Origin: Flavobacteriaceae bacterium S0862
GTDB lineage: Bacteria; Bacteroidota; Bacteroidia; Flavobacteriales; Flavobacteriaceae
DNA: 64,000 bases
NCBI GenBank assembly: GCA_023015825.1
Contig: JALKAW010000010.1
Location: 1-64,000, forward strand
Direction of reading: 5' to 3'
Shown one piece after another: positions 53,275 through 61,372 of this stretch. Position 1 is the stretch's first letter. The number at the start of each line of letters is the position of its first letter. The notes below the pieces were generated by a model. That model worked only from the letters and a program-made list of their open reading frames with translations, was not told the origin of the DNA and did no database searches. The position numbers were made by a program, and so were the translations under genes.

Positions 53275-53889
53275 TTGGCATTTAAAAAATTAATTGAGCC
53301 CTTAAAAAATACTTTAGAGCATTTAGAATTTGAAACACCCTTAGATTTTCAAAAAGTAGGTTTACCAAAAATAAAAAGTGGTGTTAATGTATTTGGTATT
53401 GGTCCAGAAGGTTCAGGAAAAACAACGACTTTAGTATTAAGTGTAATTCAAAAACTTAATGGAAAAGCGTTTGAAGATGTGCCACGAGCTATTATTGTGG
53501 TTAAAAACAAGCAAGAAGCTTTAGCTTTGCGAGATAAGTTTAATGTGTTTACGAGACATACAGATTTACGGGTGTATTGTGCTTATGAAGAACAAAATAT
53601 AGAAGCTCAGCGTGATGAAATTTATGTAGGTGTTGATGTGATAATTGCAACACCAAAACGTTTAAACAAATTGTTTCTTCTAAATAGTATTAGTTTTAGT
53701 TTGTTAAAAATGTTTATTGTTGAAGATGCTGAGTTTACAACAATTAGCAATAATTTCCAGGATATTAACCGAATTTCAGAGAGCATAAATAAATGTCAGT
53801 ACGTGATTTTTGCTAATAAATTTGACACTAAGATTAAGCGTTTTAGAGAGTCGTTTATGTATAATTCTCAAGTTATAGAAATTAAATAA
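53275..53889 (+). CDS. Truncated DEAD-box-like ATPase with degenerate motifs
   Basis: The 204-residue protein has only the first RecA-like domain of a DEAD-box helicase. It has a Q-motif-like region (ETPLDFQKVGLPKIKSG), Walker A GPEGSGKTTT (43-52), and IIATPKRL (motif Ib-like). Motif II reads VEDAE instead of DEAD, and motif III reads FANK instead of SAT. The second helicase domain is missing. It starts with a TTG at 53275. No frame continuing a helicase is seen downstream, so it looks like a stable short protein. It may regulate or bind RNA without unwinding. Confidence 0.75.
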   Translation: MAFKKLIEPLKNTLEHLEFETPLDFQKVGLPKIKSGVNVFGIGPEGSGKTTTLVLSVIQKLNGKAFEDVPRAIIVVKNKQEALALRDKFNVFTRHTDLRVYCAYEEQNIEAQRDEIYVGVDVIIATPKRLNKLFLLNSISFSLLKMFIVEDAEFTTISNNFQDINRISESINKCQYVIFANKFDTKIKRFRESFMYNSQVIEIK

Positions 53890-53908
53890 TCAATTTAATT
53901 AAGAACCT

Positions 53909-54355
53909 ATGTTACTAGAAACATTACTAAAAATTTTTAATAGAGATCTCAATAAATTAAAAGAAGAAATAAAAGCCTATAAATTAGAATCTAACTTATG
54001 GATTATTGACAAGGAGGTTACTAATTGTTCTGGAAACTTATGTTTGCACTTAATTGGGAATCTAAATCATTTTATTGGTGCTGAGTTAGGAGGCACTGGT
54101 TATGTTAGACAACGTGACTTAGAGTTTTCTTTGAAGGATGTGCCAAGAGATGAGTTATTGATACAAGTTGATGAGACTATGACTATTGTGGAAAGTACCT
54201 TAAATACATTAACACCAGAAGATTTAGAAAAGGAGTATAGACGAAGGGTTTTTGAAGATTATATGACTACAGGTTATTTTCTAGTGCATCTTTCTACCCA
54301 TTTAGCATACCATTTAGGACAAATAAATTATCACAGACGTTTATTAGATTCGTAA
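53909..54355 (+). CDS. DinB-superfamily protein
   Basis: The 148-residue four-helix protein has the DinB metal-binding pattern: CLHLIGNLNHFIGAELGGT (His) and LVHLSTHLAYHLGQINYHRR (two His). Function is unknown. It begins 19 bp after the DEAD-box-like gene, suggesting one transcript with the next two genes. Confidence 0.8.
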   Translation: MLLETLLKIFNRDLNKLKEEIKAYKLESNLWIIDKEVTNCSGNLCLHLIGNLNHFIGAELGGTGYVRQRDLEFSLKDVPRDELLIQVDETMTIVESTLNTLTPEDLEKEYRRRVFEDYMTTGYFLVHLSTHLAYHLGQINYHRRLLDS

Positions 54356-54367
54356 ATAATTCTAATT

Positions 54368-54781
54368 ATGAAGGATCACTATCAATTAACAGATGAAGAG
54401 TTTGAATCGCAATTTTCAAATTGTACGTTAGATTCGTCTATATTTAATCATGAAGCTCATATTCGTTTGGCTTGGATTCATATTAATAGATATGGAATAG
54501 AGCAGGCTTTAATTAATGTGGATAATCAATTATACAGCTATATTTACTCACTTGGTGCTGAAGATAAATATAATAAGACGGTGACCATAGCTGCAGTTAA
54601 AGCAGTGTATCATTTTATGCAAAAATCGAACTCTAATAATTTCAAGGATTTTATTTTAGAACACCCAAGATTAAAAACAAACTTTAAAGAACTGTTAGAT
54701 AAGCATTATAGTATTGATATTTTTAATTCAGATATTGCTAAATCATCATTTTTAGAACCTAATTTATTGCCCTTTACATAA
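54368..54781 (+). CDS. Conserved protein of unknown function, helical
   Basis: The 137-residue protein has EAHIRLAWIHINRYGIEQAL and VKAVYHFMQKSNSNNFKDF. I do not recognise a family, though it looks like a soluble helical domain conserved in Bacteroidetes. It starts 12 bp after the DinB-like gene and is separated from the next gene by 1 bp. Confidence 0.65.
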   Translation: MKDHYQLTDEEFESQFSNCTLDSSIFNHEAHIRLAWIHINRYGIEQALINVDNQLYSYIYSLGAEDKYNKTVTIAAVKAVYHFMQKSNSNNFKDFILEHPRLKTNFKELLDKHYSIDIFNSDIAKSSFLEPNLLPFT

Positions 54782-54782
54782 T

Positions 54783-55262
54783 ATGAAACCAGCCACAATT
54801 ACCGAACTCAAAAAAGAATTAAAGTATCGTTCGCAAGAGCAACTAGTTGACTATTGTTTAGCTATGGCTCGCTTCAAATTGGAATCTAAAGAGTTATTGA
54901 CGTATTTAGTGTTTGAGTCTGAAAATGAAGCAACATATATTGAGAGTGTAAAAGGTTACATTACAAGCAGCTTTCAAGAGATTAACACCTTGAGTTATCA
55001 TTATATAAAAAAATCTGTACGAAAGATTTTAAGGCAGGTAAAACGTTTTATACGCTATTCTAAGAAAAAAGAAACCGAGGCTGAATTGCTCATCTATTTC
55101 TGTAAAGAACTAGGAGAAATAAGACCATCATATAAACGAAATACGGTTTTAACAAATACTTATAACAAACAGTTGGAATTGGCTCAAAAAGCTATTGCTA
55201 AAGTGCATGAAGACTTGCAGTATGATTACAACTTAATGATTGAAGAGCTGGATAATCAATAA
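54783..55262 (+). CDS. Conserved basic helical protein of unknown function
   Basis: The 159-residue protein is helical and Lys/Arg-rich in the middle (IKKSVRKILRQVKRFIRYSK, then KKETEAELLIYFCKELG). No family is recognised. It is the last gene of the group beginning with the DEAD-box-like gene. Confidence 0.65.
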   Translation: MKPATITELKKELKYRSQEQLVDYCLAMARFKLESKELLTYLVFESENEATYIESVKGYITSSFQEINTLSYHYIKKSVRKILRQVKRFIRYSKKKETEAELLIYFCKELGEIRPSYKRNTVLTNTYNKQLELAQKAIAKVHEDLQYDYNLMIEELDNQ

Positions 55263-55332
55263 GTTAAAGCCTTCATAAAATTATACACTTCATCAAACAA
55301 ATTTTTAACTTTAGCATTGTAAAATCAACATT

Positions 55333-56421
55333 ATGAATATTAAACACTACCTCGTATTAAGCTTAGCCTTTAGTATTGCTACAATGACATATGCACAAGA
55401 AATGTCGTTTGAAGATTACAATCCAAAATCTACACTTGTTGTTCCAGGTGATAGTATTTTTAAAGCTAAATTTCCATTTATAGATGTTCATGGGCATCAA
55501 TATAGAATGCCAACACAAGATTTAACTTCTGTTGTTGCTGACATGGATAAGTTAAATATGGGAATCATGGTTAATTTAAGTGGTCGTACTGGTGATCAAC
55601 TTGTGCAATCTGTTAAGAATATAGCTGATAATTTTCCAAATCGCTTTGTGGTATTTGCGAATATCAATTTTCAAGATGCAGGAAGTGAAGGATGGACTGA
55701 AAAAATGGTAGCTCAATTAGAGCAAGATGTGAAAAATGGTGCTCGAGGCTTGAAAGTGTATAAAAGTTTAGGATTAAGTAATAAAGATGCTCAAGGAAAT
55801 CGTTTAGCTATTAATGATGAGCGCTTAGATCCAATATGGGCTAAATGTGGTGAATTAGGAATACCAGTATTAATTCACTCCGCAGACCCTGCATCCTTTT
55901 GGAATGAGTTTGATGGTGATAATGAACGTTGGCTAGAATTGAAAACACATCCAAGACGTAAGCGTGATGATACAAACCCTGCGCCATTTCAGCAAATCAT
56001 GAATGAACAATATAGCATTATTAAAAAACACCCAAACACGACTTTTATTAGTGCCCATATGAGTTGGTTGGCTAATGATTTAGGTAGGTTAGGTGAGTTG
56101 TTTGATGAGATGCCAAATATGAATGTAGGTATAGGTGCTATTATTGCTGAATTAGGGAGGCAACCACGATTTGCAAAAGCATTTATCACCAAATATCAAG
56201 ACAGAGTGTTATTTGGTAAAGATAGCTGGAAACCAGAAGAGTTTCCAACCTATTTTAGAGTACTAGAAAGTGCCGATGAATATTTCCCGTATCATAAAAA
56301 ATACCATGCCTATTGGGCAATGTATGGGCTAGACTTAGATGATGAAGTGTTGAAAAAAGTATACTACAAAAACGCACTTCGTATAGTTCCAGGATTGGAT
56401 AAAAGCTTATTCCTAAAATAA
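55333..56421 (+). CDS. Exported amidohydrolase-fold protein
   Basis: The 362-residue protein has a signal peptide (ending TYAQ) and an amidohydrolase-2 barrel: FIDVHGHQYRMP (His-x-His), KVYKSLGLSNKD, IPVLIHSADPASFW (His) and FISAHMSWLANDLGR (His), with VLFGKDSWKPEEFP near the end, where Asp would bind metal. The substrate is unknown. Relatives include decarboxylases and lactonases. Confidence 0.82.
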   Translation: MNIKHYLVLSLAFSIATMTYAQEMSFEDYNPKSTLVVPGDSIFKAKFPFIDVHGHQYRMPTQDLTSVVADMDKLNMGIMVNLSGRTGDQLVQSVKNIADNFPNRFVVFANINFQDAGSEGWTEKMVAQLEQDVKNGARGLKVYKSLGLSNKDAQGNRLAINDERLDPIWAKCGELGIPVLIHSADPASFWNEFDGDNERWLELKTHPRRKRDDTNPAPFQQIMNEQYSIIKKHPNTTFISAHMSWLANDLGRLGELFDEMPNMNVGIGAIIAELGRQPRFAKAFITKYQDRVLFGKDSWKPEEFPTYFRVLESADEYFPYHKKYHAYWAMYGLDLDDEVLKKVYYKNALRIVPGLDKSLFLK

Positions 56422-56423
56422 TT

Positions 56424-56453
56424 AAAAAGCCACTTCGATAGAAGTGGCTTTTT
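56424..56453. terminator. Bidirectional terminator between amidohydrolase and carboxylase operon
   Basis: AAAAAGCCACTTC (56424-56436) pairs perfectly with GAAGTGGCTTTTT (56441-56453) across GATA. Confidence 0.93.
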
Positions 56454-56457
56454 AATT

Positions 56458-57999
56458 TTATAAAGGAATATTCCCATGTTTGCGTTTAGGTCTATTAACC
56501 TGTTTGTCTTCCAACATTGAAAACGCTTTTAATAGCTTACGTCTCGTGTCTTTTGGCAAAATAACTTCATCTATAAAACCACGTTCGGCTGCACTATAAG
56601 GATTAGCAAACAATTCAGCATACTCAGCTTCTTTTTCTTTCCATTTGCTCTCAGGGTTTTCAGCTGATTGAATTTCACGCTTAAAAATAATTTCGGCAGC
56701 TCCTTTAGCTCCCATTACGGCAATTTCAGCATTAGGCCATGCAAAATTCATATCAGCACCAATGTGTTTTGAGTTCATCACGTCATAAGCACCTCCATAT
56801 GCTTTTCTGGTAATAACAGTAACTCGCGGAACAGTCGCTTCACTAAACGCGTAAAGCAATTTGGCACCATGTACTATAATGCCATTCCACTCTTGGTCTG
56901 TTCCTGGTAAAAATCCAGGCACATCTTCTAAAACCAACATTGGTATATTAAAACAATCGCAAAAACGAACAAAACGTGCTGCTTTCTTTGAGCTGTCCAC
57001 ATCTAAAACACCTGCTAAGAACATAGGCTGATTAGCAATGATACCAATGCTTTTTCCGCCTAAATGCGCAAATCCAACTATGATGTTTTCAGCGTAATCT
57101 TTGTGGATTTCATAAAATGAATCGGTATCAATAATACCTTTTATAACCTCATGCATGTCATAAGGTTTGTTTGGGCTGTCTGGAACAATAGAGGAGAGGC
57201 TATCTCTAATTTCATCTTCTAAATCATAAGGAAGACTCGTTGGTTTTTCTCGATTACTTTGTGGGAAATAGCTCAATAATTGTTTAACGTCCTCTAAGCA
57301 CTCAATATCATTAGCCGAGGTTTTATGAGCTACTCCAGATTTTGTAGAATGTGTTGAAGCACCACCAAGTTCTTCGCTAGTAACTTCTTCGTTAGTAACA
57401 GTTTTAACCACGTTAGGTCCAGTTACAAACATATAGCTTGTATCTTGAACCATGATGGTGAAATCTGTCATAGCTGGAGAGTATACTGCACCTCCTGCAC
57501 AAGGCCCCATAATTGCTGAAATTTGTGGTATTACACCTGAAGCCTGAACATTTCTGTAAAATATGTCGGCATAACCACCAAGCGAACGCACACCTTCTTG
57601 AATACGTGCACCACCAGAATCATTAAGACCAATTAATGGTGCGCCAACATTTACAGCCATATCCATAATTTTGCAAATTTTTTCAGCATGAGTCTCAGAT
57701 AAAGAACCACCAAAAACAGTAAAATCTTGAGCAAATACATACACTAATCGTCCATCAATAGTGCCATAACCAGTAATGACACCATCACCATAAAATTTCT
57801 GTTTTTCCATCCCGAAATCTTTGGTACGATGCGTCACTAAGGCGCCTATTTCTTCGAACGAACCTTCATCCATAAGATAATTGATACGTTCGCGTGCAGT
57901 AAGCTTCTTTTTAGCGTGCTGTTTTTCAATACGTGATTCACCACCACCTAAATAGGCTTGCTGAAGTTTTTCGTTAAGTGCTTTTATTTTTGAGTCCAT
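56458..57999 (-). CDS. Acyl-CoA carboxylase carboxyltransferase subunit (beta)
   Basis: The 513-residue protein is a carboxyltransferase of the PccB/AccD5 type: [55 protein letters not shown] and [18 protein letters not shown]. It transfers CO2 from carboxybiotin to an acyl-CoA (propionyl- or similar). It is last of a three-gene operon with the biotin carboxylase (6 bp gap) and carrier. Substrate preference is not certain. Confidence 0.92.
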   Translation of the reverse strand: MDSKIKALNEKLQQAYLGGGESRIEKQHAKKKLTARERINYLMDEGSFEEIGALVTHRTKDFGMEKQKFYGDGVITGYGTIDGRLVYVFAQDFTVFGGSLSETHAEKICKIMDMAVNVGAPLIGLNDSGGARIQEGVRSLGGYADIFYRNVQASGVIPQISAIMGPCAGGAVYSPAMTDFTIMVQDTSYMFVTGPNVVKTVTNEEVTSEELGGASTHSTKSGVAHKTSANDIECLEDVKQLLSYFPQSNREKPTSLPYDLEDEIRDSLSSIVPDSPNKPYDMHEVIKGIIDTDSFYEIHKDYAENIIVGFAHLGGKSIGIIANQPMFLAGVLDVDSSKKAARFVRFCDCFNIPMLVLEDVPGFLPGTDQEWNGIIVHGAKLLYAFSEATVPRVTVITRKAYGGAYDVMNSKHIGADMNFAWPNAEIAVMGAKGAAEIIFKREIQSAENPESKWKEKEAEYAELFANPYSAAERGFIDEVILPKDTRRKLLKAFSMLEDKQVNRPKRKHGNIPL

Positions 58000-58005
58000 A
58001 AGTGT

Positions 58006-59445
58006 CTAATTTGGTAATTGTAAAAGTTGTTGGTCTTCCAGATAATGCTTTAAGGCAATGAGTGCTGCAATTTCTGCTTCTTCTTTATGTTGTTCTAATA
58101 GTTTTTCTGGAGAATAATAGTTTTTTACAAAGTGCGTATCAAAATTCCCAGAAACAAATGCTTCGTGTTCGCAAACAAATTTTCCAAATGGTAACGTAGT
58201 TTGTACACCTTCAACATGGTAATTCTCAATAGCATGTAGCATTAATTGTATGGCTTCATTACGTGTTTTGCCATAGGTTACTAGTTTGGAAAGCATAGGA
58301 TCGTAATAAATAGGAATCTCCATACCTTCTTCAAAGCCATTATCTACACGAATACCCTTTCCAATGGGTAATTTGTAAGTTTCAAGCGTTCCAACACTAG
58401 GTAAAAAATCATTTAAAGGGTCTTCTGCATACACACGTAGTTCTAAGGCATGACCATTGATTTTTAATTCTTCTTGTTTTATATCGAGAGCTTCTCCGCG
58501 AGCTACTCTAATTTGAAGTTCTACTAAATCTACACCTGAAATCAATTCCGAAACAGGATGTTCTACCTGTAAACGTGTATTCATTTCCAGAAAATAGAAG
58601 TTAAGGTCAGCATCCATTAAAAACTCAACAGTTCCAGCTCCTAGATAATCGCAAGAGCGTGCTACATTAATAGCAGCTTCTCCCATTTTTTTGCGTAATT
58701 CTGGTGTTAAAACTGATGAAGGTGCTTCTTCAACTACTTTTTGATGCCTACGTTGAATACTGCATTCTCGTTCAAAAAAGTGCAATACGTTACGATGGCT
58801 ATCTGCCATAACCTGAATTTCGATATGGCGAGGAGAAGTAACATACTTTTCGATAAATACAGAGCCGTCACCAAAAGCAGAAGTTGCTTCACTAATGGCG
58901 CGATTCATTTGTGACTCTAATTCACTTTCTTTTTCAACTATACGCATGCCTTTTCCACCACCACCAGCAGAAGCTTTTATTAGAATTGGAAAGCCAATAT
59001 CCTTGGCAATATCTTTAGCCTTCTTAACATCTGTAATGGCTTCGTCAATTCCAGGAACCATAGGGATATTGTATGCTTTTACAGCCTCTTTGGCTGCAAG
59101 TTTGCTACCCATAATTTTAATGGCTTTAGACTTTGGTCCAATAAACGTGATGTTATTATTTTCGCATAATTCAGCGAAATGTGCATTTTCACTTAAGAAG
59201 CCATAACCTGGATGGATACCATCGGCGTGTAACTTTTTTGCTACTTCAATTATTTTTTCTCCTAATAAGTATGATTGATTGGAAGGTGCTTTACCAATGT
59301 AAACTGCTTCGTCTGCATAACGTACGTGTGGTGCATTTCTATCAGCCTCAGAGAATACCGCAACCGTTTTTATTCCCATTTTTTTTGCAGTTCGCATTAC
59401 ACGAATAGCAATTTCTCCTCTATTTGCTACTAATATCTTTTTCAT
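58006..59445 (-). CDS. Biotin carboxylase subunit of an acyl-CoA carboxylase
   Basis: The 479-residue protein has the ATP-grasp biotin carboxylase features: ILVANRGEIAIRVMRTAKKM, IHPGYGFLSENAHFA, KASAGGGGKGMRIV and EMNTRLQVEHPVSELISGVD. It carboxylates biotin with ATP and bicarbonate. It is 1 bp after the carrier gene and 6 bp before the carboxyltransferase. Confidence 0.94.
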   Translation of the reverse strand: MKKILVANRGEIAIRVMRTAKKMGIKTVAVFSEADRNAPHVRYADEAVYIGKAPSNQSYLLGEKIIEVAKKLHADGIHPGYGFLSENAHFAELCENNNITFIGPKSKAIKIMGSKLAAKEAVKAYNIPMVPGIDEAITDVKKAKDIAKDIGFPILIKASAGGGGKGMRIVEKESELESQMNRAISEATSAFGDGSVFIEKYVTSPRHIEIQVMADSHRNVLHFFERECSIQRRHQKVVEEAPSSVLTPELRKKMGEAAINVARSCDYLGAGTVEFLMDADLNFYFLEMNTRLQVEHPVSELISGVDLVELQIRVARGEALDIKQEELKINGHALELRVYAEDPLNDFLPSVGTLETYKLPIGKGIRVDNGFEEGMEIPIYYDPMLSKLVTYGKTRNEAIQLMLHAIENYHVEGVQTTLPFGKFVCEHEAFVSGNFDTHFVKNYYSPEKLLEQHKEEAEIAALIALKHYLEDQQLLQLPN

Positions 59446-59446
59446 A

Positions 59447-59932
59447 TTATTCGAATTCGATTAACAGTTCATTTTTATCAACTGCGTTTCCTTTTGTAAC
59501 TGAAATGTTTTTAATTATTCCATCACGTGGTGAAGTAATAATATTTTCCATTTTCATGGCTTCAAGAATTAATAAGGCGTCATTCTCTTTTACTTCTTGA
59601 CCAACTTCAACACTAATATCAAGGATTAAACCAGGCATTGGTGCCTTAATCTCATTTACTAATTTCGAGATACCAACTTCGAATCCCATTTTTTTAATTA
59701 GTATGTCTAAATCATTGTTTATGTTTATGTTATAAGTTTTGTTATTAACTTTTACTTTATATAATTTCGCGTTGAAATTTGAGTCGATAATCTCAGTAAT
59801 TATTGATTTATTATTGTAAAGTAGATGGTGTTTTGATTTTGATAATCTTATTATATCTACTTTGGAGATATCTGAATCATCTAGTTTAAATTCATAATCA
59901 GAATTAACTTTTAATGTATATGTTTTGCTCAT
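59447..59932 (-). CDS. Biotin carboxyl carrier subunit
   Basis: The 161-residue protein ends in a biotinyl domain with the attachment lysine in ILEAMKMENIITSP. KAPMPGLILDISVEVGQEVK is the other half. The N-terminal half is a small beta-rich region (YNININNDLDILIKKMGFEV). It is first in the carboxylase operon. Confidence 0.93.
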   Translation of the reverse strand: MSKTYTLKVNSDYEFKLDDSDISKVDIIRLSKSKHHLLYNNKSIITEIIDSNFNAKLYKVKVNNKTYNININNDLDILIKKMGFEVGISKLVNEIKAPMPGLILDISVEVGQEVKENDALLILEAMKMENIITSPRDGIIKNISVTKGNAVDKNELLIEFE

Positions 59933-60017
59933 TACTTTATGTGGATTAGGTAACTTTTAAAGCTACGAAATTAATAGTAAGTTTTGTTTAATAACATGAA
60001 GTAAGTCATGTTTTTAA

Positions 60018-60701
60018 CTATTTTTTTGAATCTTTAAAATAAGAAATATTTTGATGTGCCTTTATAGCTCGTTTGGATAATATTATTCCTATAATGAGAG
60101 AGATAAATGCGCCAATGGATATGCCAGGAATAAAGCCAATAAAGAGGAAGAAATCGTAAGCCCCATGGAATAAAACTGCTAGTGATAAACCAATAAGGTT
60201 CCATTTTACACGGTTGTTAGTGAATTTTGCTTTTCCCATATAGTACCCCATTAATATGGCAAAAGTTGCATGAGCAGGAATTGCGGTTACAGCCCTTATT
60301 AAGGCAACTTCAATACCACCCTGTAAGACATAAAATAGATTTTCAACTGCTGCAAAACCCATAGAAACCATCACTGCGTATACAATACCATCAAATGGCT
60401 CGTTGAAACCTTTTCTTGGTTGTGCGTAATAGCGAACCATGATATACTTACTAAACTCCTCAATTAACCCAACAACAAAAAAGGCTTTTACAAATTGTTG
60501 CCAAATACTGTAATTATCAGGTAATGGTAAAAACAAATCAAAAAACACGTACAAAAGCGTTGTGATAACTATGCTTAAAATGGCTCCAAGCAAGAAGCTA
60601 ACTAATAATACACGTTTGGATTCCTTTTCGTACTTATCCTTAATATAAATGTAGATAATTACGATGAGTATTGGAGTAGTAGTAGCAACTAAAAGATTCA
60701 T
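60018..60701 (-). CDS. PrsW-family intramembrane metalloprotease
   Basis: The 227-residue protein has six to eight helices and the PrsW/CPBP pattern: FFVVGLIEEFSKYIMVRYYA (EExxK), MGFAAVENLFYVLQGG, RAVTAIPAHATFAILMGYY (His) and LAVLFHGAYDFFLF (His). Family members cleave membrane proteins such as anti-sigma factors; the target here is unknown. Confidence 0.85.
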   Translation of the reverse strand: MNLLVATTTPILIVIIYIYIKDKYEKESKRVLLVSFLLGAILSIVITTLLYVFFDLFLPLPDNYSIWQQFVKAFFVVGLIEEFSKYIMVRYYAQPRKGFNEPFDGIVYAVMVSMGFAAVENLFYVLQGGIEVALIRAVTAIPAHATFAILMGYYMGKAKFTNNRVKWNLIGLSLAVLFHGAYDFFLFIGFIPGISIGAFISLIIGIILSKRAIKAHQNISYFKDSKK

Positions 60702-60719
60702 GCAGGAAAATTATAAAAA

Positions 60720-61268
60720 TTAAATTACTTTGTTTACTTGTTCTATGATAAAAGCATAATAAGTGTAATCTGCAGGAACTAATTTGAATGTTTCTTTGCG
60801 GTTTTCGATATAAAATTTCAATTTATCTAAAGAAATTAATGTAATATCATCAACTTCCTCATCTTGAATTTTCAGATCGTTAATATCAACCAATAATTCA
60901 CACAAAAATATATGCTGGAACTCACAATCATTTATACCATTTGGATGAATGTTTACATTCTTTCTAACATCAATTTGCAATAAGTTTCTTTCTAAAATGT
61001 TTAAACCAATTTCTTCTTTAACCTCTCTTATAGCTGCATTCAAAATAGATTCGCCAGACAAAACATGTCCTGCGACCGAAACATCCCAAAAACTTGGAAA
61101 AGTGTCTTTGTGCTTACTTCTTTGTTGAAGCAAAATGCAACCACTTTTGGTGTAAAACCAAATATGAACAGTTGGGTGAAATAGACCTTTTAAATGAGCT
61201 TCTTCTTTTAAACCACTTTTGCCAGTAGGCACACCATGTTCTGTCCAAATGTCTATATACTCTTGCAA
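60720..61268 (-). CDS. NUDIX hydrolase, isopentenyl-diphosphate-isomerase-like
   Basis: The 182-residue protein has an exact Nudix box, spelled GHVLSGESILNAAIREVK followed by EEIGL (G-x5-E-x7-REU-x-EE-x-GU), and IWFYTKSGCILLQQRSKHKD. The start is a TTG at 61268; an in-frame TGA lies five codons upstream and no ATG is in frame, so the TTG is forced. The N-terminus (QEYIDIWTEHGVPTGKSG) matches the IDI-like Nudix subgroup. Confidence 0.85.
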   Translation of the reverse strand: MQEYIDIWTEHGVPTGKSGLKEEAHLKGLFHPTVHIWFYTKSGCILLQQRSKHKDTFPSFWDVSVAGHVLSGESILNAAIREVKEEIGLNILERNLLQIDVRKNVNIHPNGINDCEFQHIFLCELLVDINDLKIQDEEVDDITLISLDKLKFYIENRKETFKLVPADYTYYAFIIEQVNKVI

Positions 61269-61346
61269 TTCTTTAAATTTTCAATCAAAGATAATTTTAA
61301 ATATAAAATATGTAGCTTAAAAAATTAAATTGATTATAGTAAATAG

Positions 61347-61354
61347 TATTTTTG
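61347..61354 (+). promoter_or_regulatory. -7 element of the penicillin acylase gene
   Basis: TATTTTTG is an exact -7 element. It overlaps a TTG at 61352 that opens the longest frame, so the start must be the ATG at 61373. Confidence 0.6.
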
Positions 61355-61372
61355 ATAATCAAACTTCATTTC

